This document shows positions 7,204-12,965 of a DNA stretch of 12,965 nt, piece by piece. Both the position numbers and the translations under genes were made by a program. Within the stretch, counting starts at the first letter, position 1, and each line of letters opens with the position of its first letter. Origin of the DNA: DASXMT01 sp035569695 (lineage in GTDB: Bacteria; Actinomycetota; Acidimicrobiia; Acidimicrobiales; RAAP-2); contig DATMMO010000334.1 in NCBI GenBank assembly GCA_035569695.1, forward strand, positions 1-12,965, given 5' to 3'. The notes under the pieces are model-generated. The model ran no database searches. It was given only the letters and a program-made list of their open reading frames with translations, and was not told the DNA's origin.

Positions 7204-7228
7204 GCGGCCGCCGCAGCCGCGCTTGACC

Positions 7229-8104
7229 CTATGCCGGCTCGGTGCTGACCTTCGTCGGGTCGGCGGGCACCGTCTCGGGCGTCACCGTCTTTTCGACCGG
7301 TTCGCTCGCGGTGGGGGGCACCAGCAACCGGGCCGTGGTCAGGAATCCGGTGTGGCCGACCATGCGGTGATCGGGCCGCACCGAGCGGGCTTCGATGTGC
7401 CAGGTGCGGTGCAGGACCTCGAGGGTCTCGGCCATCCCGAACGGGCTCTCGTCCAAGGCGGTCCGGAATTGCGCCGTCTGGTTGATGGTGGGCAGGTAGG
7501 CGCAGATGATCCCACCTGACCGCATGGCCCGGCGGGCGTGGGGCAGCACCTGCCAGGGCTCGGGGAGGTCGAGGACGATGCGGTCCAGTCCGGTCTCGTC
7601 GATGCCCTCGTAGACGTTGCGCAGCTCGACCCGGTACGCCGCCTCCTCCCCGGCCGAGGCGACCACGTTGGAGCGGGCCCGATTGGCAAAGTCCTCGCGC
7701 AGCTCGTACCCGACGACCTCGGCGCCGGCGCGCAGCAGGGCCATGGACAAGGCCCCTGACCCCACGCCGGCCTCGAGCACTCGCAGGCCGGGAGCGATGT
7801 CGGCCTGCACCAGGATGGCGGCCAGGTCCTTGGGATAGATGACCTGTGCGCCCCGCGGCATCTTCAGCACGAGGTCGGAGAGGGTGGGCCGTACGACCAC
7901 GAACCGTCGCCCGGTGCTGCCGAACACGGTCGACCCCTCCGGGGCACCGATGAGGTCGTCGTGGGCCACGATCCCCACATGGGTGTGGAACTTGGTGCCG
8001 GCCCGCAAGGTGATCAGGTACCGACGCGCTTTGGCGTCGAGCAACAGCACTCGTTCCCCCTCGGTCAGCCTCGACCGGTCGTGCTGGTTGCCCTCGTCGC
8101 CCAC
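7229..8104 (-). CDS. trmI: tRNA (adenine-58-N1)-methyltransferase TrmI
   Basis: TrmI methylates N1 of adenine 58 in the T-loop of tRNA with S-adenosylmethionine, stabilising tRNA folding. The 291-aa product resembles M. tuberculosis Rv2118c. It has an N-terminal beta domain (GERVLLLDAKARRYLITLRAG, FHTHVGIVAHDDLIG), the motif PRGAQVIYPKD (residues 83-92), SAM-binding motif EAGVGSGA (111-118), and LDLPEPW (178-184) with the catalytic Asp179. The last 25 or so residues are a Pro/Thr/Glu-rich tail unlikely to be catalytic. The open frame extends upstream to 8254, but that part overlaps the preceding gene and lacks similarity. GTG 8104 begins 5 bp after that gene's stop, with GAGG just ahead. trmI also lies next to the proteasome genes in mycobacteria, so the neighbourhood is conserved. 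It is last in a four-gene operon and converges with the ferredoxin gene across 25 bp. Confidence 0.93.
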   Translation of the reverse strand: MGDEGNQHDRSRLTEGERVLLLDAKARRYLITLRAGTKFHTHVGIVAHDDLIGAPEGSTVFGSTGRRFVVVRPTLSDLVLKMPRGAQVIYPKDLAAILVQADIAPGLRVLEAGVGSGALSMALLRAGAEVVGYELREDFANRARSNVVASAGEEAAYRVELRNVYEGIDETGLDRIVLDLPEPWQVLPHARRAMRSGGIICAYLPTINQTAQFRTALDESPFGMAETLEVLHRTWHIEARSVRPDHRMVGHTGFLTTARLLVPPTASEPVEKTVTPETVPADPTKVSTEPA

Positions 8105-8109
8105 GCGCC

Positions 8110-8322
8110 TCAGGCGCCGGTCTTCTTGGACACCGGAGGTCGGGTGGTGACGATCATGCCCTCGCCCGGTTGCAGCACGGTGCGGTAGACGACCTGGTCT
8201 CGCTTCCTCCGAGACCGGCTGAGGAGCCACGCCGAGGCGCCGAGGACGAACCACACCGGGTGATTGCCACGCATCCCCCGACGGAGACCGTTGGAGATGA
8301 CGAAGCGATAGAAGCGCTCCAC
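8110..8322 (-). CDS. Small membrane protein of unknown function (third gene of the trmI operon)
   Basis: The 70-aa product has a basic N-terminal part (RFYRFVISNGLRRGMRGN), one membrane segment (HPVWFVLGASAWLL, about residues 21-34), a very basic flank (SRSRRKRDQ) that should stay in the cytoplasm, and a soluble tail VVYRTVLQPGEGMIVTTRPP. I do not recognise the family. It starts at GTG 8322, 3 bp after the upstream stop, and ends 5 bp before trmI. This tight packing within an operon is the main reason to call it real. The ribosome-binding site is weak, which fits translational coupling. Confidence 0.75.
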   Translation of the reverse strand: MERFYRFVISNGLRRGMRGNHPVWFVLGASAWLLSRSRRKRDQVVYRTVLQPGEGMIVTTRPPVSKKTGA

Positions 8323-8325
8323 CGC

Positions 8326-8538
8326 TCAGATCCGTCGTACTTCGACGACGGCGGAGCGCTTCCGGCCCCGACGCCGCCCGGCCAGGAAGGCGATGGCGAT
8401 GACGGCAACGGCGACCGCCGCCCCCACCGTCAGGAGCTGAGGCCGCACGGCCTCGACCTCGGATCCGACCTCACCGTTGAGCTCGCGAAAGCGTGCCTCG
8501 ATATCGTCGCGGGTGATAGGGCCCCCATCGATGCTCAT
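8326..8538 (-). CDS. Small single-pass membrane protein (second gene of the trmI operon)
   Basis: The 70-aa product begins with a charged, helix-prone segment, ITRDDIEARFRELNGEVGSEVEAVR. One clear membrane span follows (residues 36-53, LTVGAAVAVAVIAIAFLA), then a basic stop-transfer tail GRRRGRKRSAVVEVRRI. The layout (short amphipathic arm, one span, Arg-rich end) resembles DUF3618-like small proteins that accompany holin-like proteins in actinobacteria, but the match is by eye only. ATG 8538 overlaps the upstream stop by 4 bp (ATGA) and has an excellent Shine-Dalgarno (AAGGAG, 5 nt spacing). The next gene starts 3 bp after its stop. Confidence 0.8.
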   Translation of the reverse strand: MSIDGGPITRDDIEARFRELNGEVGSEVEAVRPQLLTVGAAVAVAVIAIAFLAGRRRGRKRSAVVEVRRI

Positions 8539-8900
8539 GCTGTCTCCTTGTCACGTTCCAACGAACGCCGTGCTTGACCCTTGCCGATGGCCAGGACGGC
8601 GACGGCGGCCACCCCGATCGAGGCGACCGCGCAGATCACGTAGGGCAGCCACGACAGGTTGCCGCTGAAGGTGGTCCCCGTCTCACCTTGCAGCACCCGG
8701 AGCAGCGCCACGGCCAGGATGACGAGCCCGGCGGCCAGGGCCACTGATCCGGCCACGCCGAACAGGACGAACCGGCCGAGACCCTTGAGGGGCTCGAGGG
8801 TCTCTTGTTTCACGTAGTCGACTATGAGCTGGAAGGTGTCGTTCCCCTTCGACCGGAGACTGCCCGAGGCCTTCTCGTTGTCATCGTGGCGTTTCGACAC
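8535..8900 (-). CDS. Holin-like two-span membrane protein (first gene of the trmI operon)
   Basis: The 121-aa product has a polar N-terminal arm with VDYVKQETLEPLKGLGRF, two membrane segments (about residues 44-70 and 84-106) joined by a short loop (GETGTTFSGNLSW), and a charged C-terminus KGQARRSLERDKETA. This resembles the actinobacterial phage-holin-like/Holin-X class of chromosomal proteins. The name reflects topology and does not show lytic function. There are no phage genes nearby. GTG 8900 is preferred over the upstream ATG at 8927 because GAGGAGG lies just ahead of it. The stop overlaps the next ATG. A TATAGT promoter stands about 70 bp upstream, making this the lead gene of the operon that ends in trmI. 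Confidence 0.82.
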   Translation of the reverse strand: MSKRHDDNEKASGSLRSKGNDTFQLIVDYVKQETLEPLKGLGRFVLFGVAGSVALAAGLVILAVALLRVLQGETGTTFSGNLSWLPYVICAVASIGVAAVAVLAIGKGQARRSLERDKETA

Positions 8901-8944
8901 TGTCCTCCTCGGGTCCGTCGGGTGCACGGGCGACCGCTCAGCCC

Positions 8945-8959
8945 GGGATCATTGATCCC
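8945..8959. promoter_or_regulatory. Perfect palindrome in the leader of the trmI operon (candidate operator)
   Basis: GGGATCA-T-TGATCCC is a perfect inverted repeat with 7-bp arms and a 1-bp centre. It starts about 8 nt after the predicted transcription start (near 8967) and lies 45 bp before the GTG at 8900. That position suits a repressor operator or a short RNA hairpin; a 1-nt loop argues for DNA binding. The cognate regulator is unknown. Confidence 0.4.
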
Positions 8960-8973
8960 CCAATGCCCGCTCA

Positions 8974-9002
8974 ACTATACGCACCCCGCCTGACCAGGTC
9001 GG
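8974..9002 (-). promoter_or_regulatory. Promoter of the membrane-protein/trmI operon
   Basis: On the minus strand TATAGT (8974-8979) is a strong -10, spaced 17 bp from CCGACC (8997-9002), which keeps the GAC core of the -35. Predicted start is near 8967, giving a leader of about 66 nt with the palindrome and a good Shine-Dalgarno. It is the best sigma70-type promoter in the window. Confidence 0.6.
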
Positions 9003-9024
9003 CCATCAACGGTTTCCCCGCAAA

Positions 9025-9447
9025 CTAGGAGGGACCGGGCTCTCGCGGGGTCAACAGATAGGTAGAGCTCGAGCGGGCCACCATCCGCCCCGTGCCGTCG
9101 GTCACCACGGCCTCCACGAAGGCCACCCGTGAGCCCCCCGAGACCACTTCCGCCGTGCACTCCAACAGCTGGCCGATGCGGGCCGGCGCCAAGAAGCTGG
9201 TCTTCATCTCCACGTTGGCCGAGAAGACCCGATGCTGGCGGGCAGCGGCGAAGGTCACGGTGGCCGAGCCCATGGCCGAGTCGGCAAAGGCGGTGAGGAA
9301 ACCGCCCTGGACCATGCCGGCGGGATTGGCGAACCGCTCGTCGGCCCGCATGGTCCAGACCGTTCGCCCGGGCTGAGACTTGTCCACGCAGACCATGCCC
9401 AGGGTCAGCTCGGAATTGGACGGCACTTGGATCCGGGGGTCGGCCAC
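9025..9447 (-). CDS. PaaI-family hotdog thioesterase
   Basis: The 140-aa product has the single hotdog domain of acyl-CoA thioesterases of the PaaI/4HBT type, which hydrolyse (often aromatic or medium-chain) acyl-CoA thioesters in the cytoplasm. The central helix motif is NPAGMVQGGFLTAFADSAMGSA; Asp56 sits where the PaaI catalytic acid lies. The usual HGG is QGG here, a variant that leaves the Gly pair intact. Strands follow as in the family: FSANVEMKTSFLAPARIGQLLECTAEVVSGGSRVAFVEAVVTD and GRMVARSSSTYLL. The substrate cannot be inferred. The GTG start at 9447 lies 7 nt after a TAGCGT -10 with no Shine-Dalgarno, again a leaderless layout. It is divergent from the FIST-domain gene. Confidence 0.85.
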   Translation of the reverse strand: MADPRIQVPSNSELTLGMVCVDKSQPGRTVWTMRADERFANPAGMVQGGFLTAFADSAMGSATVTFAAARQHRVFSANVEMKTSFLAPARIGQLLECTAEVVSGGSRVAFVEAVVTDGTGRMVARSSSTYLLTPREPGPS

Positions 9448-9454
9448 GAAGAGG

Positions 9455-9460
9455 ACGCTA
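9455..9460 (-). promoter_or_regulatory. -10 box of a predicted leaderless thioesterase promoter
   Basis: TAGCGT on the minus strand is followed by 7 nt and GTG 9447. No good -35 is visible at 16-18 bp. The call rests on the spacing shared with other genes in the window. Confidence 0.4.
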
Positions 9461-9472
9461 ATCGTTCCCTAT

Positions 9473-9484
9473 CCCGGTACCGGG
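9473..9484. promoter_or_regulatory. 12-bp palindrome between divergent thioesterase and FIST genes
   Basis: CCCGGTACCGGG is a perfect palindrome in the 112-bp divergent region, 13 bp upstream of the thioesterase -10. It could be a shared operator, though a GC-rich 12-mer can arise by chance. Confidence 0.25.
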
Positions 9485-9520
9485 TTCCGCCGGTCCCATC
9501 TCCGGTGCCGTTGCCCCGCT

Positions 9521-9538
9521 GAGCCGGTCCGCCGGCTC
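9521..9538. repeat. Inverted repeat overlapping the -35 region of the FIST gene
   Basis: GAGCCGG (9521-9527) and CCGGCTC (9532-9538) are perfect 7-bp arms around TCCG. The repeat ends 8 bp before the TACGCT -10, so a protein bound there would cover the -35 region. It could be an activator or repressor site. Confidence 0.3.
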
Positions 9539-9546
9539 GGCGCCGG

Positions 9547-9552
9547 TACGCT
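9547..9552 (+). promoter_or_regulatory. -10 box of a predicted leaderless FIST-gene promoter
   Basis: TACGCT is followed by 7 nt and GTG 9560, placing the transcription start on the start codon. No TTGAC-like -35 is present at the expected distance, which may mean an activator is needed at the nearby inverted repeat. Confidence 0.4.
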
Positions 9553-9559
9553 CGATCAG

Positions 9560-10708
9560 GTGCCGTTCGCCAGCGCTCTCTCCGAGCACCCCATTGCCAC
9601 CCAGGCCACGGGTGAGGTCACCGGGGCTGTCCTCGAAGCGATCGGGGAGCGTCCCGATCTCGTGGTCCTCTGCGTGACCCCAGCCCACGCCGGTGCGCTG
9701 GACGACATCGTGTCCGCCATCGACGCCGTGCTCCATCCCCTGGCCATGATCGGCTGCGCGGCCGAATCGGTGCTGGGGACGGGCAGGGAGGTCGAGGAGA
9801 CGGCGGCCATCAGCCTGTGGGCGGCCCGGCTGGGACCGCTCCTACCCGTCTCGCTCCATGCCGCCCAGGACAGCGATGGCGGCTGGGCATTCACCGGCTG
9901 GCCGCAGGAGATCCCCTTCGATCCCCAGGCCCTCCTCCTCATCGCCGACCCGTTCACCTTTCCCACCGAGGAGTTCTTCTCCTGGATGGCCGAGCAGTCG
10001 CCCGGGCTGCCCATCATCGGCGGGAACGCCTCGGCGGCCCGGGGCCCCGGTGGCAATCGCATCGTCATCGGCGCCCGGACCGTCACCGACGGCGCCGTGG
10101 GCGTCATCATCGGGGCCGGTGTCGACGTGACCATGGTGGTGTCCCAGGGCTGCCGCCCCTACGGCAGTCCCCTCACCGTGACCCGATCCGAGGGCAACGT
10201 CCTCTACGAGCTGGCCGGCAAACCGACCATGGAGCAGCTGGTCGACCAGATCAAGCTGGGGCTGACGGCCCAGGACGTGGCCAACTTGGAGTCGGGAGGC
10301 CTGCACCTGGGACGGGTCATCGACGAGCACCGGTCCGAGTTCGGCCGGGGCGACTTCCTGGTCCGCAACGTGGTCGGTGTCGATCGGGCCACGGGAGCCG
10401 TCGCCGTCAACGACGAGGTCCCGGTGGGGACCACCGTCCAGTTCCACGTCCGGGACGCCAGCACGGCCGACGAGGACTTGCGGGAGCTGCTGGCCGGAGA
10501 GGAGGCGGACGGCGCGTTGGTCTTCACCTGCAACGGCCGGGGCGAGCGGCTGTTCGACGAGCCCGACCACGATGCCTCGGTCGTCTCCGAATTGGTGGGG
10601 CCGGTGCCCAATGCCGGCTTCTTCGCCGCCGGCGAATTCGGGCCCATCGGCGGGTCGAACTTCGTCCACGGCTTCACCGCGGCGATCGCCCTGTTCCGTG
10701 ACCGTTAG
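9560..10708 (+). CDS. FIST-domain protein (FIST N plus FIST C)
   Basis: The 382-aa product has both FIST domains, a predicted intracellular sensory pair thought to bind small ligands such as amino acids. The N-domain region spans about residues 20-190 (LVVLCVTPAHAG, MIGCAAESVLG, LPIIGGNASAA). The C-domain follows with its hallmark SQGCRPYGSPLTVTRSEGNV (195-214) and, near the end, VFTCNGRGERLFDEPDHDA, NAGFFAAGEFGPIGG and FVHGFTAAIALF. No output domain (GGDEF, kinase or methyl-accepting) is fused, so this is a stand-alone FIST protein. The open frame extends upstream to 9380, but that part overlaps the divergent thioesterase gene and shows no FIST similarity. GTG 9560 is chosen for the domain boundary and the -10 7 nt upstream. 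The biochemical role of this subgroup is not established. It is followed by tkt after 110 bp. Confidence 0.85.
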   Translation: MPFASALSEHPIATQATGEVTGAVLEAIGERPDLVVLCVTPAHAGALDDIVSAIDAVLHPLAMIGCAAESVLGTGREVEETAAISLWAARLGPLLPVSLHAAQDSDGGWAFTGWPQEIPFDPQALLLIADPFTFPTEEFFSWMAEQSPGLPIIGGNASAARGPGGNRIVIGARTVTDGAVGVIIGAGVDVTMVVSQGCRPYGSPLTVTRSEGNVLYELAGKPTMEQLVDQIKLGLTAQDVANLESGGLHLGRVIDEHRSEFGRGDFLVRNVVGVDRATGAVAVNDEVPVGTTVQFHVRDASTADEDLRELLAGEEADGALVFTCNGRGERLFDEPDHDASVVSELVGPVPNAGFFAAGEFGPIGGSNFVHGFTAAIALFRDR

Positions 10709-10715
10709 TTGACAA

Positions 10716-10748
10716 TGAGGTGGCCGTGAGGTGGCCGTCAGGTGACGC
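10716..10748 (+). repeat. 11-bp tandem repeat upstream of tkt
   Basis: TGAGGTGGCCG occurs twice head to tail (10716-10726 and 10727-10737), followed by a degenerate third unit, TCAGGTGACGC (10738-10748). The 11-bp period is about one helical turn, so repeated sites would face the same side of the DNA. It lies 57-89 bp before the tkt -10 box. Confidence 0.4.
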
Positions 10749-10804
10749 CCGTTCCGAGGGGCAGATGTGGCCTCAGCAGCTTCCCGAGTACGCGTCCAGC
10801 CGGA

Positions 10805-10810
10805 TAGGGT
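10805..10810 (+). promoter_or_regulatory. -10 box of the tkt promoter
   Basis: GGATAGGGT-type -10, 8 nt before ATG 10819 and nearly identical to the one before dop. TTCCCG at 10781-10786 is a weak -35 with an 18-bp spacer. The tkt transcript should have little or no leader; no Shine-Dalgarno is present. Confidence 0.5.
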
Positions 10811-10818
10811 GACCAGCA

Positions 10819-12843
10819 ATGACCGGAACCCCCGCTACCCCACCGGAAGTCACCCGAGACGCGGCGCTGGAGGAGCTGGGTATCAACGTCATCCGCGGCC
10901 TGTCCATGGACGCGCCCCAGCATGCCAACGCCGGCCATCCGGGCACGGCCATGGCCCTCGCCCCCCTGGCCCACGTGTTGTTCACCCGGGTGCTGCACCA
11001 TGACCCCTCGGACCCGCACTGGCCCGATCGGGACCGCTTCGTGCTGTCCAACGGGCACGCCTCGATTCTCTTGTACTCGATGCTCTACCTCACCGGGTAC
11101 GGGCTGACCCTCGACGACCTCCGGGGATTTCGCCAGTGGGGCTCGAAGACCCCGGGCCACCCCGAGGTCCACCACACCGAAGGAGTGGAGGTAACCACCG
11201 GCCCCCTGGGCCAGGGCTTCGCCAATGGCGTGGGTATGGGCATCGCCGAGCGCTTCCTCCGGGCCCGCTACTCCCCCGAGGTCTGCGACCACTACACCTT
11301 CGTGTTCGCCGGTGACGGGTGCCTGGAAGAGGGCATCTCCCACGAGGCCGCCTCATTGGCCGGCCACCAGGGACTGGGCCGCCTGGTCTATGTCTACGAC
11401 GACAACCACATCACCATCGACGGTCCCACCGAGCTCGCCTACTCGGACAACGTGCCTGAGCGCTTCGAGGCCTACGGCTGGGACGTCAACAACCTGGGCG
11501 AGTCGGCCAACGACCTCGACGTGCTGGAGTCGGCCCTGCTCCGGGCCAAGAGCGTCGAGGACAAGCCGTCGCTCATCATCCTCCGCAGTCACATCGGCTA
11601 CCCCTCCCCTCACCTGACCGACACGGCCAAGGCCCACGGCTCACCGCTGGGCGAGGAGGAGGTACGCCTGACCAAGGAGATCCTCGGCCTCCCCCCCGAG
11701 GAGACGTTCTGGGTGCCCGACGCCGTGCTCGACATGTACCGCACGTGCATCCCCCGCGGTCAGGCCTATCGAGCCCTATGGGAGAAGCGCTACGCCGACT
11801 GGGACGGCAACAAGGAGGCCTGGGAGGTCGGGCAGCAGGGCCAGGGCCTACCCGGCTGGGAGTCGACGCTTCCCACCTTCGATCCCGCTGGCGACCCCAT
11901 CGCCACCCGACAGGCCATGCAGGCCTCGCTCAACGCCACCGCGGCGATGATCCCGGCGGTCATCCCGGGGAGCGCCGACCTCACCGGAAACACCGGCGTG
12001 GCCCTCACCGACTCGACGCCGCAGTCGGCCGAGCACCCCGAGGGCAACAGCATCCACTACGGCATCCGCGAGCACGGCATGGGCGGCATCATGACCGGCA
12101 TGGCCGCCCATGGGGGCGTGATCCCCGTCGGCGGGACCTTCTTCGTCTTCAGCGACTACATGCGGGGTGCGGTGCGGGTCGCCGCCATCGGCGACGCCCA
12201 CGTCATCTACTCGTGGACCCACGACTCCGTCGGTCTGGGCGAGGACGGACCCACCCACCAACCCGTCGAGCAGCTGGCCGCCATGCGGGCCATGCCCAAC
12301 CTCCGGGTCATCCGGCCCGCCGATGCCAACGAGACGGCCCAAGCCTGGCGCATCGCGGTGGACTCCACCGGTCCGACCGCGTTGATCCTCACCCGGCAGA
12401 AGATCCCGGTGCTGGCCGAGACGCAGGCCGGCGCGGCCGAGGGGGTCGGGCGGGGCGCCTACGTGCTCCGGCCCGAGACCGATGGTGGGCCGCCGGACCT
12501 GATCCTCATCGGGACGGGCAGCGAGGTCCATGTGTGCCTGGATGCGGTTAGCCCGCTGGCCGATCGGGGTATCCGCGCCCGTGTGGTCTCCTTTCCCTCC
12601 TGGGAGCTGTTCGCCCTCCAAGACCAGGCCTACCGATCCGAGGTGTTCCCCCCCGGAGTGCCCCGCTTGGCCGTCGAGGCCGCCAGCTCCTTCGGCTGGG
12701 AGCGCTACGCCGACGACTCGGTGAGCATCGATCACTTCGGCGCCTCGGCGGCAGGGGAACGCAACATGACCGAGTTCGGCTTCACCCCCGAGAACGTCAC
12801 CGCCCGGGCCGAGTTGCTGCTCGGCGCCGGTTCCGCCGATTGA
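10819..12843 (+). CDS. tkt: Transketolase
   Basis: Transketolase moves two-carbon ketol units between sugar phosphates in the non-oxidative pentose phosphate pathway, using thiamine diphosphate and a divalent metal. The 674-aa product is full length. Residues visible include His40 in NAGHPGTAMA, the family signature RFVLSNGHASILLYSMLYL (73-91), the ThDP motif GDG (165-167) to Asn196, HGSPLG (273-278), the pyrimidine-domain REHG with catalytic Glu418, and GEDGPTHQPVEQLAAMR (474-490) with His480. The C-terminal domain begins near residue 540 (LILIGTGSEVHVCLDAV). It is preceded by a leaderless-type -10 box and an 11-bp tandem repeat. Transaldolase starts 66 bp downstream on the same strand, so both non-oxidative enzymes are probably co-expressed. 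Confidence 0.97.
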   Translation: MTGTPATPPEVTRDAALEELGINVIRGLSMDAPQHANAGHPGTAMALAPLAHVLFTRVLHHDPSDPHWPDRDRFVLSNGHASILLYSMLYLTGYGLTLDDLRGFRQWGSKTPGHPEVHHTEGVEVTTGPLGQGFANGVGMGIAERFLRARYSPEVCDHYTFVFAGDGCLEEGISHEAASLAGHQGLGRLVYVYDDNHITIDGPTELAYSDNVPERFEAYGWDVNNLGESANDLDVLESALLRAKSVEDKPSLIILRSHIGYPSPHLTDTAKAHGSPLGEEEVRLTKEILGLPPEETFWVPDAVLDMYRTCIPRGQAYRALWEKRYADWDGNKEAWEVGQQGQGLPGWESTLPTFDPAGDPIATRQAMQASLNATAAMIPAVIPGSADLTGNTGVALTDSTPQSAEHPEGNSIHYGIREHGMGGIMTGMAAHGGVIPVGGTFFVFSDYMRGAVRVAAIGDAHVIYSWTHDSVGLGEDGPTHQPVEQLAAMRAMPNLRVIRPADANETAQAWRIAVDSTGPTALILTRQKIPVLAETQAGAAEGVGRGAYVLRPETDGGPPDLILIGTGSEVHVCLDAVSPLADRGIRARVVSFPSWELFALQDQAYRSEVFPPGVPRLAVEAASSFGWERYADDSVSIDHFGASAAGERNMTEFGFTPENVTARAELLLGAGSAD

Positions 12844-12909
12844 CGAACGCCCACCATTGACAACCGCCCGATCCCGGCTCCCGGGCCCCGGGCCACCGAA
12901 AGGACCACC

Positions 12910-12965
12910 ATGACAAGGCTCAACGATCTCTTCGATCAGCAGGGTCAGAGTCCCTGGTTGGACAA
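12910..12965 (+). CDS. tal: Transaldolase, 5' end only (cut by window edge)
   Basis: The frame opens at ATG 12910 and encodes MTRLNDLFDQQGQSPWLD before the window ends. The QGQSPWLD segment is the usual N-terminus of actinobacterial transaldolases, which swap three-carbon dihydroxyacetone units via a lysine Schiff base. The catalytic lysine lies beyond the window. AAAGGA precedes the ATG by 5 nt, a good Shine-Dalgarno, unlike the leaderless tkt. This fits an internal gene of a tkt-tal operon. Confidence 0.85.
   Translation, partial: MTRLNDLFDQQGQSPWLD

Noticed and set aside
7204..7228. Bidirectional terminator between ferredoxin and trmI
   Set aside because: Only 25 bp, and I could not find a convincing stem followed by a T-run.
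8535..8900. Phage remnant, because of the holin-like protein
   Set aside because: No other phage gene, integrase or attachment site is nearby; it is embedded in an operon with trmI.
10709..10714. Exact TTGACA right after the FIST stop, as a -35 of a tkt promoter
   Set aside because: No TAnnnT hexamer lies 16-19 bp downstream; the tkt -10 is about 90 bp away.
9842..10819. 325-codon open frame on the minus strand opposite the FIST gene
   Set aside because: Antisense shadow of a well-supported gene; no promoter, ribosome-binding site or recognisable motif.
11848..12735. 295-codon open frame on the minus strand opposite tkt
   Set aside because: Antisense to catalytic parts of transketolase; composition is that of a shadow frame.
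12857..12862. TTGACA between tkt and tal as a tal promoter
   Set aside because: The expected -10 position is GC-only; tal has a good Shine-Dalgarno and fits an operon with tkt.

Overview
The window is GC-rich chromosomal DNA from an actinobacterium. Its centre is a complete, compact Pup-proteasome locus. The protein relatives, the frequent GTG starts and the many -10 boxes placed about 7 nt before a start codon all fit Actinomycetota. Acidimicrobiia or a related deep lineage is my guess from overall flavour; nothing here proves the class.

Minus strand, read right to left (6703 to 1): mpa/arc (proteasomal AAA+ ATPase), dop (depupylase), pup, prcB (catalytic beta subunit), prcA (alpha subunit), then pafA (Pup ligase), and at the left edge the first 22 codons of an unidentified gene. 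dop, pup, prcB and prcA are packed with gaps of 13 and 5 bp and a 4-bp ATGA overlap, so they should be one transcript. A strong hairpin lies between prcA and pafA, and pafA appears to have its own leaderless promoter. PafA attaches Pup to lysines of target proteins. Mpa recognises Pup, unfolds the target and feeds it through the PrcA gate to the PrcB active sites. Dop removes and recycles Pup. This Pup ends in Gly-Gly-Glu, so it needs no deamidation before ligation.

Divergent from mpa is a small ferredoxin gene (6967-7203). It runs convergently into a minus-strand four-gene operon (8900 to 7229): three small membrane proteins followed by trmI, a tRNA m1A58 methyltransferase. This operon has a good sigma70-type promoter and a perfect 15-bp palindrome in its leader.

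To the right, a PaaI-like thioesterase gene (minus) and a FIST-domain protein gene (plus) diverge from a 112-bp region that holds a palindrome and an inverted repeat. Then come transketolase (tkt) and the first codons of transaldolase (tal), the non-oxidative pentose phosphate branch.

I see no mobile element, CRISPR array, tRNA or rRNA, and no stretch over 300 bases without a gene. I do not see a wholly new system. The points most worth a second look are the GGE-ending lysine-rich Pup, the shared leaderless promoter pattern, the prcA-pafA hairpin, the Asp-containing ferredoxin cluster motif, the undescribed membrane-protein trio ahead of trmI, and the palindromic sites.
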